A stretch of DNA of 64,000 nucleotides from Promethearchaeota archaeon. Its GTDB lineage: Archaea; Asgardarchaeota; Lokiarchaeia; Sigyniarchaeales; SOKP01. Positions within the stretch are counted from its first letter, which is position 1. Every line of letters starts with the position of its first letter. The position numbers were made by a program, and so were the translations under genes. The stretch covers positions 682,001 through 746,000 of the forward strand of contig JAUWGH010000001.1 of assembly GCA_030606485.1 (NCBI GenBank). Reading direction: 5' to 3'. The notes under the pieces are model-generated. The model worked only from the letters and a program-made list of their open reading frames with translations, was not told the DNA's origin and ran no database searches. Below, piece by piece: positions 26,556 to 35,340 of this stretch.

Positions 26556-26575
26556 AAAAACACTTTAATAAGATC
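26495..26575. repeat. Direct repeat, copy A, flanking the ICMT/AMP-ligase segment
   Basis: About 65 bases match 27739-27803 at roughly 80%, and a shared AAAACACTTTAATA follows the stop codon in both. In copy B that tail is the 3' end of the 4-hydroxybutyryl-CoA dehydratase-like gene. The two copies bracket about 1.2 kb. Confidence 0.65.
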
Positions 26576-26592
26576 GCATCAGACTTTTTATC

Positions 26593-27276
26593 ATGACAGA
26601 TGAAGGGAAAGAAGTATCAAAAGGGAAGTTTATTGGTGTAGTAACCTTTGTAACGTTCTTGCTTGGATTAGGAATGTTCATACCCGCTAATGATTTTCTA
26701 TGGGTTGAGGCTTGGATTGTACTCATTTTATTTTACGTGTTTTTTATAAATAATATCTTATATTTCAGCAAACACGACCCCGATTTAATCCAGAAACGCT
26801 CCAAACCAGAATTTAAAGAAAAATGGGATAAAATCGTGACTTTTTTTACATCCATCGGATTCATTCCGATTTTCTTCGTTCCCGGCTTAGATAGACAATT
26901 TGGATGGTCAAACGTACCCATTATAGTTGAAATAATTGGTTTTATCGCGTTTATTATGGGTGTCATTATTATTTTCTTAACAATGAAGGAGAATTCCTTT
27001 TTATCGAAGGCAGTGGAAATCCAAGAAGGACATACAGTTATTACCACGGGTCCTTATAAAATTGTTCGCCATCCAATGTATCTAGGCCTGATAATTTTTA
27101 TGACGGGGTGGTGCTTAGCCCTCGGATCGCTGTTTTCACTCATATTCGTGGCGTTCATAGTAATAGGTTTAATTATTCGCATTGTATTTGAAGATAAAAT
27201 GCTTCATGAAGAACTTGAAGGGTATAAAGAGTATGTTCAAAAAACTAAGAAGAAGTTAATACCCTTTATATGGTAA
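26593..27276 (+). CDS. Isoprenylcysteine carboxyl methyltransferase-like membrane protein
   Basis: This 227-aa membrane protein has about five transmembrane helices and the ICMT/PEMT SAM-binding signature GPYKIVRHPMYLG (about 158-170). A terminal motif of an acidic pair followed by GYKEYVQKTKKKLIPF also fits. Such enzymes methylate prenylcysteine, phospholipids or other membrane amphiphiles; the substrate here is unknown. The gene sits in a segment bounded by direct repeats, next to a dead AMP-ligase fragment, and reads slightly richer in G+C than the flanking genes. Confidence 0.82.
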   Translation: MTDEGKEVSKGKFIGVVTFVTFLLGLGMFIPANDFLWVEAWIVLILFYVFFINNILYFSKHDPDLIQKRSKPEFKEKWDKIVTFFTSIGFIPIFFVPGLDRQFGWSNVPIIVEIIGFIAFIMGVIIIFLTMKENSFLSKAVEIQEGHTVITTGPYKIVRHPMYLGLIIFMTGWCLALGSLFSLIFVAFIVIGLIIRIVFEDKMLHEELEGYKEYVQKTKKKLIPFIW

Positions 27277-27297
27277 AAAGGGTCTATTTTTATTTTT

Positions 27298-27741
27298 TTA
27301 TGTATCCCAGCCGCCCTTGGCTCTCGCTTCCTCGATATCCTTATCCACGACCAATGAAGGGCGCTTATATGCCGCCATCCCCTTGCAATGTTCCAGTACC
27401 TTCTCTTCCATCAGGGTCATCCCTTCATGAACTTTGATGTATGCAACGATCCCATTGGTAAAGATTTTATGCTCTGCGCCGATGACTCCTACAAATTCTA
27501 CCTCGGGCATTTCGGCGATGAAATCCTCCACCTCGGGAGGAAATACTTGAAATCCTTTTGGTTTTATTATGAATTTTCTCCTACCGGAGAGATGCAAGCC
27601 TTTTTCATCCATGTACCCCAAATCTCCCGTGTATAAAATTCCCTCGGTGGATAGAACCGCTTTCGTGGCTTCCTCATTTCCAAAATACCCCTTGAACACT
27701 TGAGGACCTCCCACGCAGACTTCGCCGATCTCCCCGTTTGT
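27298..27741 (-). pseudogene. Truncated AMP-dependent acyl-CoA synthetase fragment
   Basis: This is the C-terminal part of an acyl-adenylate-forming enzyme: GEIGEVCVGGPQVFKGY, then YTGDLGYMDEKG and SGRRKFIIKPKGFQVFP. The N-terminal 350 or so residues are absent, and an in-frame stop lies just upstream. The end also looks damaged: after AYKRPSLVV the usual catalytic-lysine segment is missing and only a tail resembling EEARAKGGWD remains. The G+C content is about half, far above the surroundings. It appears to be a horizontally acquired, decayed gene. Confidence 0.8.
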
Positions 27742-27826
27742 TAGTTCTTTATTTCACGAAGAAAAATATTTAGATGAAGAAATCATTATAGAGGTATAGA
27801 AAAAAAGATATTCAAAACACTTTAAT
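27739..27826. repeat. Direct repeat, copy B
   Basis: This is the partner of 26495-26575. The plus strand carries an 18-codon C-terminal coding relic. The end of the repeat overlaps the last codons of the convergent dehydratase-like gene, including the ACACTTTAATA block. Confidence 0.65.
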
Positions 27827-29275
27827 ATCTAGAATCTCCTTAATTAGTTTCTTTTTACTTTCAAAATTTGCTTGTCTTCTTATCATTATTCTCTGAGCTT
27901 GAGGGGAACCTGCCCCATGCATTGACTCTGTTCTATAACTCACGGAAGCAACACCCATAGTTAAATTCTCTATGAAGCGTAAGACTTTATATCGATCTTC
28001 AACAGAAACTTCATTGCAAGTACTGAGATATTTTTTTAATAAAGATCCGACCACTTCAGAATTAAAATCTGCCTCAGATGGTAATGTACAAATAATCCCT
28101 CCTGCAATATCTTCCGCTAATCTGCCAATTTCATACGGAAAACGAGTAACGTTTTGTTTACATACATTTGCTAAAAGCATGTCCATTTCATAATTCCCAG
28201 CTTCTCTCTGAAATCCTAATGAACTACAAGCAATTCCACAACTATAAAGGGTTTCATTTAAATGTACCATCTCAACTAATTTATCTTGAATGTGACTGGC
28301 TTTTTCTACTCCATTATATTCTGAAATCAAAGATGTTGCACCAATAAGAACATCTCCTACACCTACTTTGCAACCACCATATGATTGACGATGAAATCCA
28401 GCAAACCGATTAACTAATTCTCCCGAAAATTTAATCTCTCTCTTCATAAAAATGCGATCATTTGGGATAAATACATCTTCAAAAATTACAAATATTTCTT
28501 GACCACCATATTTATAATTTCCAATATCTAATTTTCCTTTTTCCATTTTTCGAGTATCACAGGATTGTCTTCCATATATTAATGTTATTCCCTTTTCGTT
28601 TGTATCAACTCCAAAACTAACAGCATATTCCTCTTCACCAGGTCGTAAAGATAAAGTTGGCATAATGATGGCTCTGTGTGAGTTTAAGAATCCTGTCTGA
28701 TGGATTTTTGCACCCCTTACTATAATTCCATCATCATTCTCATCCACAATATGTAAAAATGCATCCGGATCTGTTTGTTTGTTCGGTCTTTTACTACGAT
28801 CTCCCTTTGTATCTGTCATTGCGCCGTCAACGGTCAAATCTTGATTCTGGACCTCAATCCAGTATTTCTTGAATCGTTCATGATAATTGGTTCCATATTC
28901 CTTATCCATTTCATAAGTTACACTATATAATGCATTTGCAGTATCAAAGCCTACACAACGTTGGAAACAACAAGCTGTTTTTTGCCCCATTAATCTCTGC
29001 ATTTTTACTTTTTTTATCAAGTCATCTACTGATTGATGGATATGGGTAAATCGATTTATTGTTTCACCTGTTAAATGAGAAGTTGCTGTCAATAAATCTT
29101 TATATTCATCGATTTGAGCTAATTCATAAATTTTTTTAACTGAATTGATCGAAGGCGATATTACCGGATGATTCCAGAAGTCCTTAATTTTCTCCCCAAA
29201 CATGTACAAATTAACAGGTCTCTTTATACTTTCTAAATATTCTTCTGGACTTTTCAGTACCATTTTCATTTTCAC
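27812..29275 (-). CDS. abfD: 4-hydroxybutyryl-CoA dehydratase/vinylacetyl-CoA isomerase-like (HpaB fold)
   Basis: This 487-aa flavoprotein of the HpaB/acyl-CoA dehydrogenase fold retains the 4Fe-4S ligand set of AbfD: Cys103 and Cys107 (CFQRC), His295 and Cys302 (HRQSYGGC). The spacing matches the known Cys-x3-Cys and His-x6-Cys pattern. AbfD converts 4-hydroxybutyryl-CoA to crotonyl-CoA, used in aminobutyrate fermentation and in 4-hydroxybutyrate carbon-fixation cycles. A 3-hydroxyacyl-CoA dehydrogenase elsewhere in the window could act downstream, but no CoA-ligase or reductase is adjacent. Its 3' end overlaps the direct repeat. Confidence 0.88.
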   Translation of the reverse strand: MKMKMVLKSPEEYLESIKRPVNLYMFGEKIKDFWNHPVISPSINSVKKIYELAQIDEYKDLLTATSHLTGETINRFTHIHQSVDDLIKKVKMQRLMGQKTACCFQRCVGFDTANALYSVTYEMDKEYGTNYHERFKKYWIEVQNQDLTVDGAMTDTKGDRSKRPNKQTDPDAFLHIVDENDDGIIVRGAKIHQTGFLNSHRAIIMPTLSLRPGEEEYAVSFGVDTNEKGITLIYGRQSCDTRKMEKGKLDIGNYKYGGQEIFVIFEDVFIPNDRIFMKREIKFSGELVNRFAGFHRQSYGGCKVGVGDVLIGATSLISEYNGVEKASHIQDKLVEMVHLNETLYSCGIACSSLGFQREAGNYEMDMLLANVCKQNVTRFPYEIGRLAEDIAGGIICTLPSEADFNSEVVGSLLKKYLSTCNEVSVEDRYKVLRFIENLTMGVASVSYRTESMHGAGSPQAQRIMIRRQANFESKKKLIKEILDIKVF

Positions 29276-29381
29276 CTAAAAATTGTGATAATATAATAAA
29301 ACAATAGCATTTATGATTTTATATTTAAAATAATATTTATAATAATATTCTCTTGATATAAACTCAATATAAAACTTTGGA

Positions 29382-29846
29382 TTAATTTGCATTGATTAAA
29401 CTTTTTCTCATAACAAAATGTTCAATTTCATTAAAAAGCGTATGACCTTTTCTAATTACTTTATAATCGAGTTTTTCAAAAAAGTTTTCGGCTGTTTTTC
29501 TAGCGTTTAATATAATAGATTCTAATCCAAGATTTATTGCTTGCATTTCAATTTTTTTCATTAAATTTTTTCCAATATCCATTTTTTGATATTCTTTTTC
29601 AACTGCTAAGAACCTTATTTGCCCTTCTTTTTCGTTATTTTTATGAAGACGTGCTGTTCCAATAATTTTGTTATCCAAAATCGCGATGAATGAATAAGAT
29701 TCGTCTTCTCTTTCATCTCTTTCGGATCCTTTTGGTTGATTCCATGGTTTTCTTAATAATCTCCATCTTAAATCGTATAATGCCTCAAGTTCTTCTTTTG
29801 AAGCCGCCTTCCGAATTATTAATTTTTCCTCCATTATATTAACCAT
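29382..29846 (-). CDS. GNAT-family N-acetyltransferase
   Basis: This 154-aa protein has the GNAT fold. LRWRLLRKPW (motif C/D region) comes first, then AVEKEYQKMDIGKNLMKKIE, a degenerate acetyl-CoA pyrophosphate loop in which MDIGKNL replaces GxGxGxL. It resembles the ElaA/YjcF-like group. The substrate is unknown. A second ATG four codons in (29834) is a possible start. Confidence 0.8.
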   Translation of the reverse strand: MVNIMEEKLIIRKAASKEELEALYDLRWRLLRKPWNQPKGSERDEREDESYSFIAILDNKIIGTARLHKNNEKEGQIRFLAVEKEYQKMDIGKNLMKKIEMQAINLGLESIILNARKTAENFFEKLDYKVIRKGHTLFNEIEHFVMRKSLINAN

Positions 29847-29900
29847 CTTTTAATTTATAAAAATTAATTAATTTTGATTTGATTTTAATTATATAAAAAC

Positions 29901-30788
29901 ATGGCTAAAAATACAAATATCCCCAAATTAGTTAAATCTCCAATCATTTCTTGTTCTCGAAGAACAGATATCCCTGCTTTCCTTATGGATTGGGTTATTG
30001 ACAAAATAAAACAAGGCTATGTTGATGTTGTAAATCCTTTTAATCGAAAACAAGTTTATAGAGTATCTTTAAGTCCTAAAGATGTGAAATGCTTTGTTTG
30101 GTGGAGTAAGAATTTTAGTACCTGGATTAAATACTATAAAAACTACAATAATTTATTCAAATCCTATAAAGGGCACTATTTCCAATTCACAATTAATACA
30201 CCCTCAGAGTTGGAATCAAATCTAAAAATATCATTAGAAAAAAGATTTAAGCAATTTGAATGGTTGGTCAATGAATTCGGAACTCTTGCGGTCAATTTCA
30301 GGTATGACCCAATAATATTTTATAAATCAATGGATTCAGATAAAGTTAAACATAATTTACAACAATTTGATTATATTATGGAGAATATTGCAAGTTTTGG
30401 AATAAAAGAAATGATATTTAGTTTCGCAAATATTTATCCAAAGGTAAAAAAGCGAATGTTGGCAAGAGGAAATGTACCTCTTGAACTCTCTTTTAAAAAG
30501 AAACAAGAAACTCTCAGAAAATTAAAAAAAGTATGTGATAAGTTCCAAATGAAAATGATGGCTTGCTGTCAGCCGGATTTACTCAAAATCGATGGAATAG
30601 AACAAGCACATTGCATTGATGCTATAAAAATCCAAAAAATAGTTAAAGAAGAGATACCCTCACTTAAAGACACCGGACAAAGAAAAGATTGTGGGTGTCA
30701 TAAGTCAAAAGATATAGGAGGATATACAGGTATTTTTAAGTGTATTCATAATTGCGATTATTGCTATGCTTCTCCAGCTAAAAGATAA
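29901..30788 (+). CDS. DUF1848-family protein
   Basis: This 295-aa protein of the DUF1848 family has an N-terminal ISCSRRTDIPAF, a central YFQFTINT region and a Cys-rich C-terminus (CGCHKSKDIG then CIHNCDYCYAS). The cysteines probably bind a metal or an iron-sulfur cluster in a radical-SAM-like fold. The biochemical function is not established. It is divergent from the GNAT gene. Confidence 0.85.
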   Translation: MAKNTNIPKLVKSPIISCSRRTDIPAFLMDWVIDKIKQGYVDVVNPFNRKQVYRVSLSPKDVKCFVWWSKNFSTWIKYYKNYNNLFKSYKGHYFQFTINTPSELESNLKISLEKRFKQFEWLVNEFGTLAVNFRYDPIIFYKSMDSDKVKHNLQQFDYIMENIASFGIKEMIFSFANIYPKVKKRMLARGNVPLELSFKKKQETLRKLKKVCDKFQMKMMACCQPDLLKIDGIEQAHCIDAIKIQKIVKEEIPSLKDTGQRKDCGCHKSKDIGGYTGIFKCIHNCDYCYASPAKR

Positions 30789-30866
30789 GATTTTTAATAA
30801 TTTTTTCTTATTCAATTATTTAATAATTTTTTATTGGATCATTCAGAAAATGTCCCTAAGATTTTA

Positions 30867-31490
30867 TTATTCCTTTATAGACCTTTTTCCTATTCTAAAT
30901 GGAAGATATCTTCCTACTTTTTGCCTATAATCTTCGTAAATATCGCCAAATCTAGTTGATAAAAATTTCTCCTCGTCCCTAACTTTTGAATTGAATGTAA
31001 TTATATTAAAAATTGAAATTATTAGTGTAAAGAGATTTGGAATGATCAAAAAATTTCCAATAAATAGTATAAATATGCCAAAAACAATGGGATGCCTCAT
31101 AAATCTATATATTCCTGATGTAATTAGCTCTGTTTCCTCTAATGGAAACTCGATTCTGAAGTTTAATCCAAGCGCTTTAATTCCTAGAGATTCTATAATA
31201 AACGAGATTATAATAACAATTATTCCGATAATAATATAAATATCAAAGGAGAGAAATGCAAAACTCCAGAGATTTCTAATGTAATCGTCAAAGATAACAT
31301 ATAAAATAATATAAATTAACCAAATCATAATCGAAACTGAGGTTAGTCTGGTCAATAATGAACCTCCTTCGTGGGTTCCATGAGGATTCATACCTTTCCT
31401 CCTTACTGCAACCACAGGAACAATAACTCCAATTAAAAACAAGATTAATACAGTTATTAAAAATATCTTTATGAACAATGGCTCAATCAT
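30867..31490 (-). CDS. ICMT-like membrane methyltransferase (1 of tandem pair)
   Basis: This 207-aa protein has about five membrane helices and the ICMT/PEMT motif SGIYRFMRHPIVFG (about 130-143). A terminal acidic segment ends DIYEDYRQKVGRYLPF. It is related to the next gene and to the one at 26.6 kb. The substrate is unknown; these enzymes methylate at the membrane using SAM. It lies 53 bases downstream of the other member of the pair. Confidence 0.8.
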   Translation of the reverse strand: MIEPLFIKIFLITVLILFLIGVIVPVVAVRRKGMNPHGTHEGGSLLTRLTSVSIMIWLIYIILYVIFDDYIRNLWSFAFLSFDIYIIIGIIVIIISFIIESLGIKALGLNFRIEFPLEETELITSGIYRFMRHPIVFGIFILFIGNFLIIPNLFTLIISIFNIITFNSKVRDEEKFLSTRFGDIYEDYRQKVGRYLPFRIGKRSIKE

Positions 31491-31543
31491 TTCAATTCAT
31501 TATGGGTATGTAATTAGTGGCTACATCTTACATTATCTTAACA

Positions 31544-32104
31544 TTAAAAAAATAAAAAATATCTTGGCACTTTTCTCTTATATTCCTCGTATGATTCCCC
31601 ATACTGCTCTAAAAGCCTTTTTTCTTCACCTAATATACTAAAATGTGAGCAAAATATAGAAATTATAAGAATGATCATCGAAAACCACGAACCTATAACT
31701 AAGGAATATCCAAGAAATATAATATATATCAAGACTTGTTGTGGATTGCGAGATATTTTATACAATCCTGTAGTAATCGGTTTATTAAAAGATGCATTTT
31801 TAAAATTAATTGTTGCTATACTCATTCCAATCAAACCTACTGAAAATAATATAATCCCAACTATAAATTCGATGGAGCCAATTTTAAGTGGCGTTAAAAT
31901 TATTAAAATTAAATTGATGAGAGTAAATAATTTTCCCACTACAGTAAAAGCTCTTTGTAGTTTGGTCCAATTTTTTCTATCAAGAAGTCTCGTAGATGCA
32001 TCTCTTGAAGAAGTTTTAAAAAGAATGACTAATATCAGAACATGAATTGTTAAGAATACCCATCCATTAATGCAACCTATTTCTAAATTTGGAAAAAATT
32101 CCAT
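31544..32104 (-). CDS. ICMT-like membrane methyltransferase (2 of tandem pair)
   Basis: This 186-aa protein has four or five membrane helices. The central motif is TGLYKISRNPQQVL, where ICMT enzymes have RHP, so Asn replaces the usual His. It ends EEYKRKVPRYFLFF. It probably shares a transcript with the downstream 30.9-31.5 kb paralogue. The His-to-Asn change may alter activity. Confidence 0.75.
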   Translation of the reverse strand: MEFFPNLEIGCINGWVFLTIHVLILVILFKTSSRDASTRLLDRKNWTKLQRAFTVVGKLFTLINLILIILTPLKIGSIEFIVGIILFSVGLIGMSIATINFKNASFNKPITTGLYKISRNPQQVLIYIIFLGYSLVIGSWFSMIILIISIFCSHFSILGEEKRLLEQYGESYEEYKRKVPRYFLFF

Positions 32105-32213
32105 CTTAAAATCATTATTTTTGATTAGATTCTTTTATATTTTTTAATATAGTTTAGGGAGCTTTTTTTTTTATCCTTAATTATATAAAATATTCATTGA
32201 AATATTTAAATAT

Positions 32214-32227
32214 TTAGATTAATCTAA
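32214..32227. promoter_or_regulatory. 14-bp perfect palindrome TTAGATTAATCTAA
   Basis: This is a perfect inverted repeat about 110 bases upstream of the tandem ICMT-like pair, with TATA-like DNA around it. The site is AT-rich, so significance is modest, but the position suits an operator. Confidence 0.3.
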
Positions 32228-32371
32228 TTTCAAAAAAGTAAGATTGGATTTTCTTTATAGATTTTTTGAATTTGAATAAAATCTTAGGACTATTTTATAT
32301 TTAATTATTTTTTTTTAATAGAAAATTGCAGCTAAGAAGGAAAATATAAGTCAGAGAATTTAAATGGTATA

Positions 32372-33100
32372 TTATATATCCTTTAATTTTAAAATTAATA
32401 ATTGAAAATTATCCTCTAAATCATACTCAATAATTTTTTCTAATGGTTCTTTAATATTAGCTAGATAATGTAAAGAATGAGAGTCTGAACCAATACCTAC
32501 AGGAATTTTATGTTCTTTTAATTTATTAAAAAATAATCTGTATTCCGATGAGTAATATTTTGAATAACTATAGTTAAACTCAAAATATATGTTATATTCC
32601 TTCATAAATTCAATCAAATCTTCTAAATAATTATAAATTAAATATCCCGGATCAAAATGTGCTAATCCCAAAATCGGAAAATTGGAATCCGAGTTAATTG
32701 AGACTTTCCAATATTTAATTATCCTTTCAATTTTAACAGCATCTTTCATATTTTGAAGATGCTCAAATAAAATCAATTGGAATTTATCTATCTCAATATT
32801 ATTCTTTATATAATCGATCGAGCTTCTTAAATCAATTTCGACACCACTCAATAATTTCAGAGGTAATTTTTTTGACCTCAAGAATTCTTGATACTCTGAA
32901 ATTTCATCTAAATACCTTGAAATTTTTCTCCTACTGTTTAAAGTTTTAATAATATTTGCCTTCCAAGTATTTGTAAAATGATCTGTAATTGCAATATAAT
33001 CTAATCCTAATCTCAAAGATTCTAATACAATTTCTTCAATTGTTTTTGCCCCATCCGAAAAATTAGAGTGAATATGTAGATTTACTCTCGGAAACTCCAT
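32372..33100 (-). CDS. PHP-domain phosphoesterase
   Basis: This 242-aa PHP hydrolase has metal-binding motifs HIHSNFSDG at the start, AITDHF, a central glutamate (GVEIDL), GLAHFD and a C-terminal GSDSH. It resembles the histidinol-phosphatase/nucleoside-phosphatase PHP group. No histidine-biosynthesis gene is nearby, so a general phosphoesterase call is safest. Confidence 0.85.
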   Translation of the reverse strand: MEFPRVNLHIHSNFSDGAKTIEEIVLESLRLGLDYIAITDHFTNTWKANIIKTLNSRRKISRYLDEISEYQEFLRSKKLPLKLLSGVEIDLRSSIDYIKNNIEIDKFQLILFEHLQNMKDAVKIERIIKYWKVSINSDSNFPILGLAHFDPGYLIYNYLEDLIEFMKEYNIYFEFNYSYSKYYSSEYRLFFNKLKEHKIPVGIGSDSHSLHYLANIKEPLEKIIEYDLEDNFQLLILKLKDI

Positions 33101-33179
33101 GTTCTTTAATTCTACAATAATCCATAGTTTTTAAAAATATTTATAAAGTTTTTCAATATTAAAATATGTAAAATATTAA

Positions 33180-33359
33180 ATTTTTGAAACCCAAATTAAA
33201 AGACCAAGCAAATTTTTAATAAAAGAAAAGAATCCCAGATTTCACTCTCGTTTGGAAAAAATATTAGGTAAAAATTATGTATTATACTTCGATGAGAAAA
33301 GAAATAGATTAGTAAAACCTATAAAAAAGATTCTTTTTCGAAAAATCCATAATTATTAA
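33180..33359 (+). pseudogene. Possible coding relic without a start codon
   Basis: An open frame of about 59 codons ends at a TAA (33357-33359). It reads NPRFHSRLEKILGKNYVLYF near its middle and is basic at its end. It has no ATG or GTG; a TTG would leave only about 36 residues. The protein-like composition suggests a gene remnant, but chance cannot be excluded. Confidence 0.25.
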
Positions 33360-33385
33360 ATATCAGATAATTATAAATTGTAATT

Positions 33386-34015
33386 ATGAAGATAAAATGG
33401 ATATCCCATGCATGTTTTCAAATTATAACAGAATCTGGTAAGGTTATATATTTAGATCCTTATGAAATTCCTACTGGCTTAGAAAAGGCAGATATTGTCA
33501 TTTCAAGTCATTCTCATGGAGATCATATGGATAGTTCATCGATTAGAAAAATATCAAAAGACTCTACAATTGTAATTGGACCTGAAAGTGAATCAGATAA
33601 TTTAACAAAATTTAATGGCAAAGGTTTAAAATTAGGAGTAATTTTTGAGGTAGAAGACATTAAGATACAACTTGTTCCCGCATATACTATCAAAAAGAGT
33701 ACTCATCCAAAAAATAGAGGGTGGGCAGGTATAATAATTGAAGCAGAAGGAAAGAGAACTTATCACGCCGGAGATACAGAACGAATTCCGGAAATGAAGG
33801 ACTTAAAAGATATTGATGTTGCGATGCTTCCATGTGGGGGAACTTACACCATGGATTTTGACGAATCTACTGATGCTGCGTGTGATATTAACCCAAAAAT
33901 CGCAATTCCCATGCATAATTGGGGTAAGGATTTAAACCAATTTAAGGACATGTTGAAAAATAAAAATCCAGATATAATAGTTGAGATTTTAGAAGATAAA
34001 GATCTTCAACTATAG
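33386..34015 (+). CDS. UPF0173-type metal-dependent hydrolase
   Basis: This 209-aa metallo-beta-lactamase-fold protein has SSHSHGDHMD (metal motif), YHAGDTER and PMHNW near the end, the usual pattern of the UPF0173/UlaG-like group. The product's last residues VEILEDKD are repeated as a C-terminal relic at 35386-35421. The physiological substrate is unknown. Confidence 0.88.
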   Translation: MKIKWISHACFQIITESGKVIYLDPYEIPTGLEKADIVISSHSHGDHMDSSSIRKISKDSTIVIGPESESDNLTKFNGKGLKLGVIFEVEDIKIQLVPAYTIKKSTHPKNRGWAGIIIEAEGKRTYHAGDTERIPEMKDLKDIDVAMLPCGGTYTMDFDESTDAACDINPKIAIPMHNWGKDLNQFKDMLKNKNPDIIVEILEDKDLQL

Positions 34016-34031
34016 TCTTTTTTTTATTAAT

Positions 34032-35258
34032 TTAACTTTGCTTGTTTGTTTTTAGATTTAATTTTTTAAATGCCATGAAAAATGCAACAAGAGAAAAAAT
34101 GGACATAATAATTCCCAACCAATAAGGTTCAAGCGCCCATAATATAAAACCACCAAGCAAAGGTCCTATTATTTGAGCAAAATTATCCAAAGCAGAGGAA
34201 TAACCATTTATTTTTCCTTGTTCTTTAGGAGTTACCGATTGAGTTATTTTACTACTGAGAGTACCCCTGGTGCAAGAAGCTGCAAAGCTAACAAATAATA
34301 ATAAAATTAAAGCTTGTTGCCAATATTGAGTAAATCCAATGAGAAAAAATATAACAGTAAATATACCTAACCCAAGTTTTAACATTTTGTTAAGACCTAA
34401 TTTATTTAGAGTAGGCTTAAAAAGAGTAAATCTTATAATTGCTCTAAATATGCCTGAGATCATCAATAACATTCCGATCTGAAATCCATCTAAACCAAGA
34501 ACGCTAGCTGCAAATAATGAAAAAGTAGATACATATATAATGAAAGACACCGTGTGGAACCCCCATTGAGTTAATAAGAACATTGCATTTTTATTTTTTC
34601 TAATTTTAATTTTTACTTTATCTTTGTCTTTTTTCACTCGATTATGTTTTGGCCAAGTTTCTTTTAATAAAAAGATAGTTAAAATAATTGTGAATAGCGA
34701 TAATCCCGCAGCAACTATTCCAGGTGCCATGATACCCCATATTGATAAAACTCCTCCTAGACCAGGACCAATAAGTGAAGATAAAACATGGCATACTCCT
34801 ACATTTGTCATTTGAATTGGTCTATCTTTCGGAGGCACGCTATCGCTAATAATAGCTTTAGCAATAGGATAATTCCCTCCGAAAATTCCATCAACAATAC
34901 GTGAAAGAAAAAGCATTTCTAAAGACGTTGAAAAAGCAAGCATTAAAAAGCCAACCATTGTTCCAATCTGAGATATTAATAATAATGGTCTTCGACCAAA
35001 TTTATCACTTAATTTTCCCAAAATGATTGCAAAAAAAAAAGAAAACATCGCATTTGTTGCCAAGAGGAGACCAATAATAAATTCATTAGTTTCAAATACT
35101 TCTACGAAAATTGGTAAAAATGGAATTAATATCGAAAATCCTAGAATATCGATAAAAATTGCTATCCATAAAGGGATTAAATTTGGATATTTAATTTTTT
35201 CTGACTTTTCAAAAGACCCTTGAAACCCATTAGAACTATTATTTTTTTCTTTTTGCAA
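34032..35258 (-). CDS. Major facilitator superfamily transporter
   Basis: This 408-aa MFS carrier has twelve predicted helices from about residue 27 on. The loop 2-3 signature is GKLSDKFGRRPLL, and a second motif copy is degenerate. It resembles drug/sugar efflux members of the family. The start is TTG and the first 25 residues are polar and Ser/Lys-rich, so the true start could be slightly downstream. It converges on the MBL gene, and a relic of that gene's 3' end follows on the far side. Confidence 0.85.
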   Translation of the reverse strand: MQKEKNNSSNGFQGSFEKSEKIKYPNLIPLWIAIFIDILGFSILIPFLPIFVEVFETNEFIIGLLLATNAMFSFFFAIILGKLSDKFGRRPLLLISQIGTMVGFLMLAFSTSLEMLFLSRIVDGIFGGNYPIAKAIISDSVPPKDRPIQMTNVGVCHVLSSLIGPGLGGVLSIWGIMAPGIVAAGLSLFTIILTIFLLKETWPKHNRVKKDKDKVKIKIRKNKNAMFLLTQWGFHTVSFIIYVSTFSLFAASVLGLDGFQIGMLLMISGIFRAIIRFTLFKPTLNKLGLNKMLKLGLGIFTVIFFLIGFTQYWQQALILLLFVSFAASCTRGTLSSKITQSVTPKEQGKINGYSSALDNFAQIIGPLLGGFILWALEPYWLGIIMSIFSLVAFFMAFKKLNLKTNKQS

Positions 35259-35340
35259 TAGGTTTTACAATAATCCAAAATTTTTAAAAATAATTATTAG
35301 ATTATATAACCTAGAATTCCTTAAAATATTAGAATTATGA

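Noticed and set aside
32105-33385. tRNA or other structured RNA genes in the AT-rich gaps
   Set aside because: No GC-rich stem pattern, T-loop GTTCGA-type sequence or cloverleaf was visible in any gap of the window.
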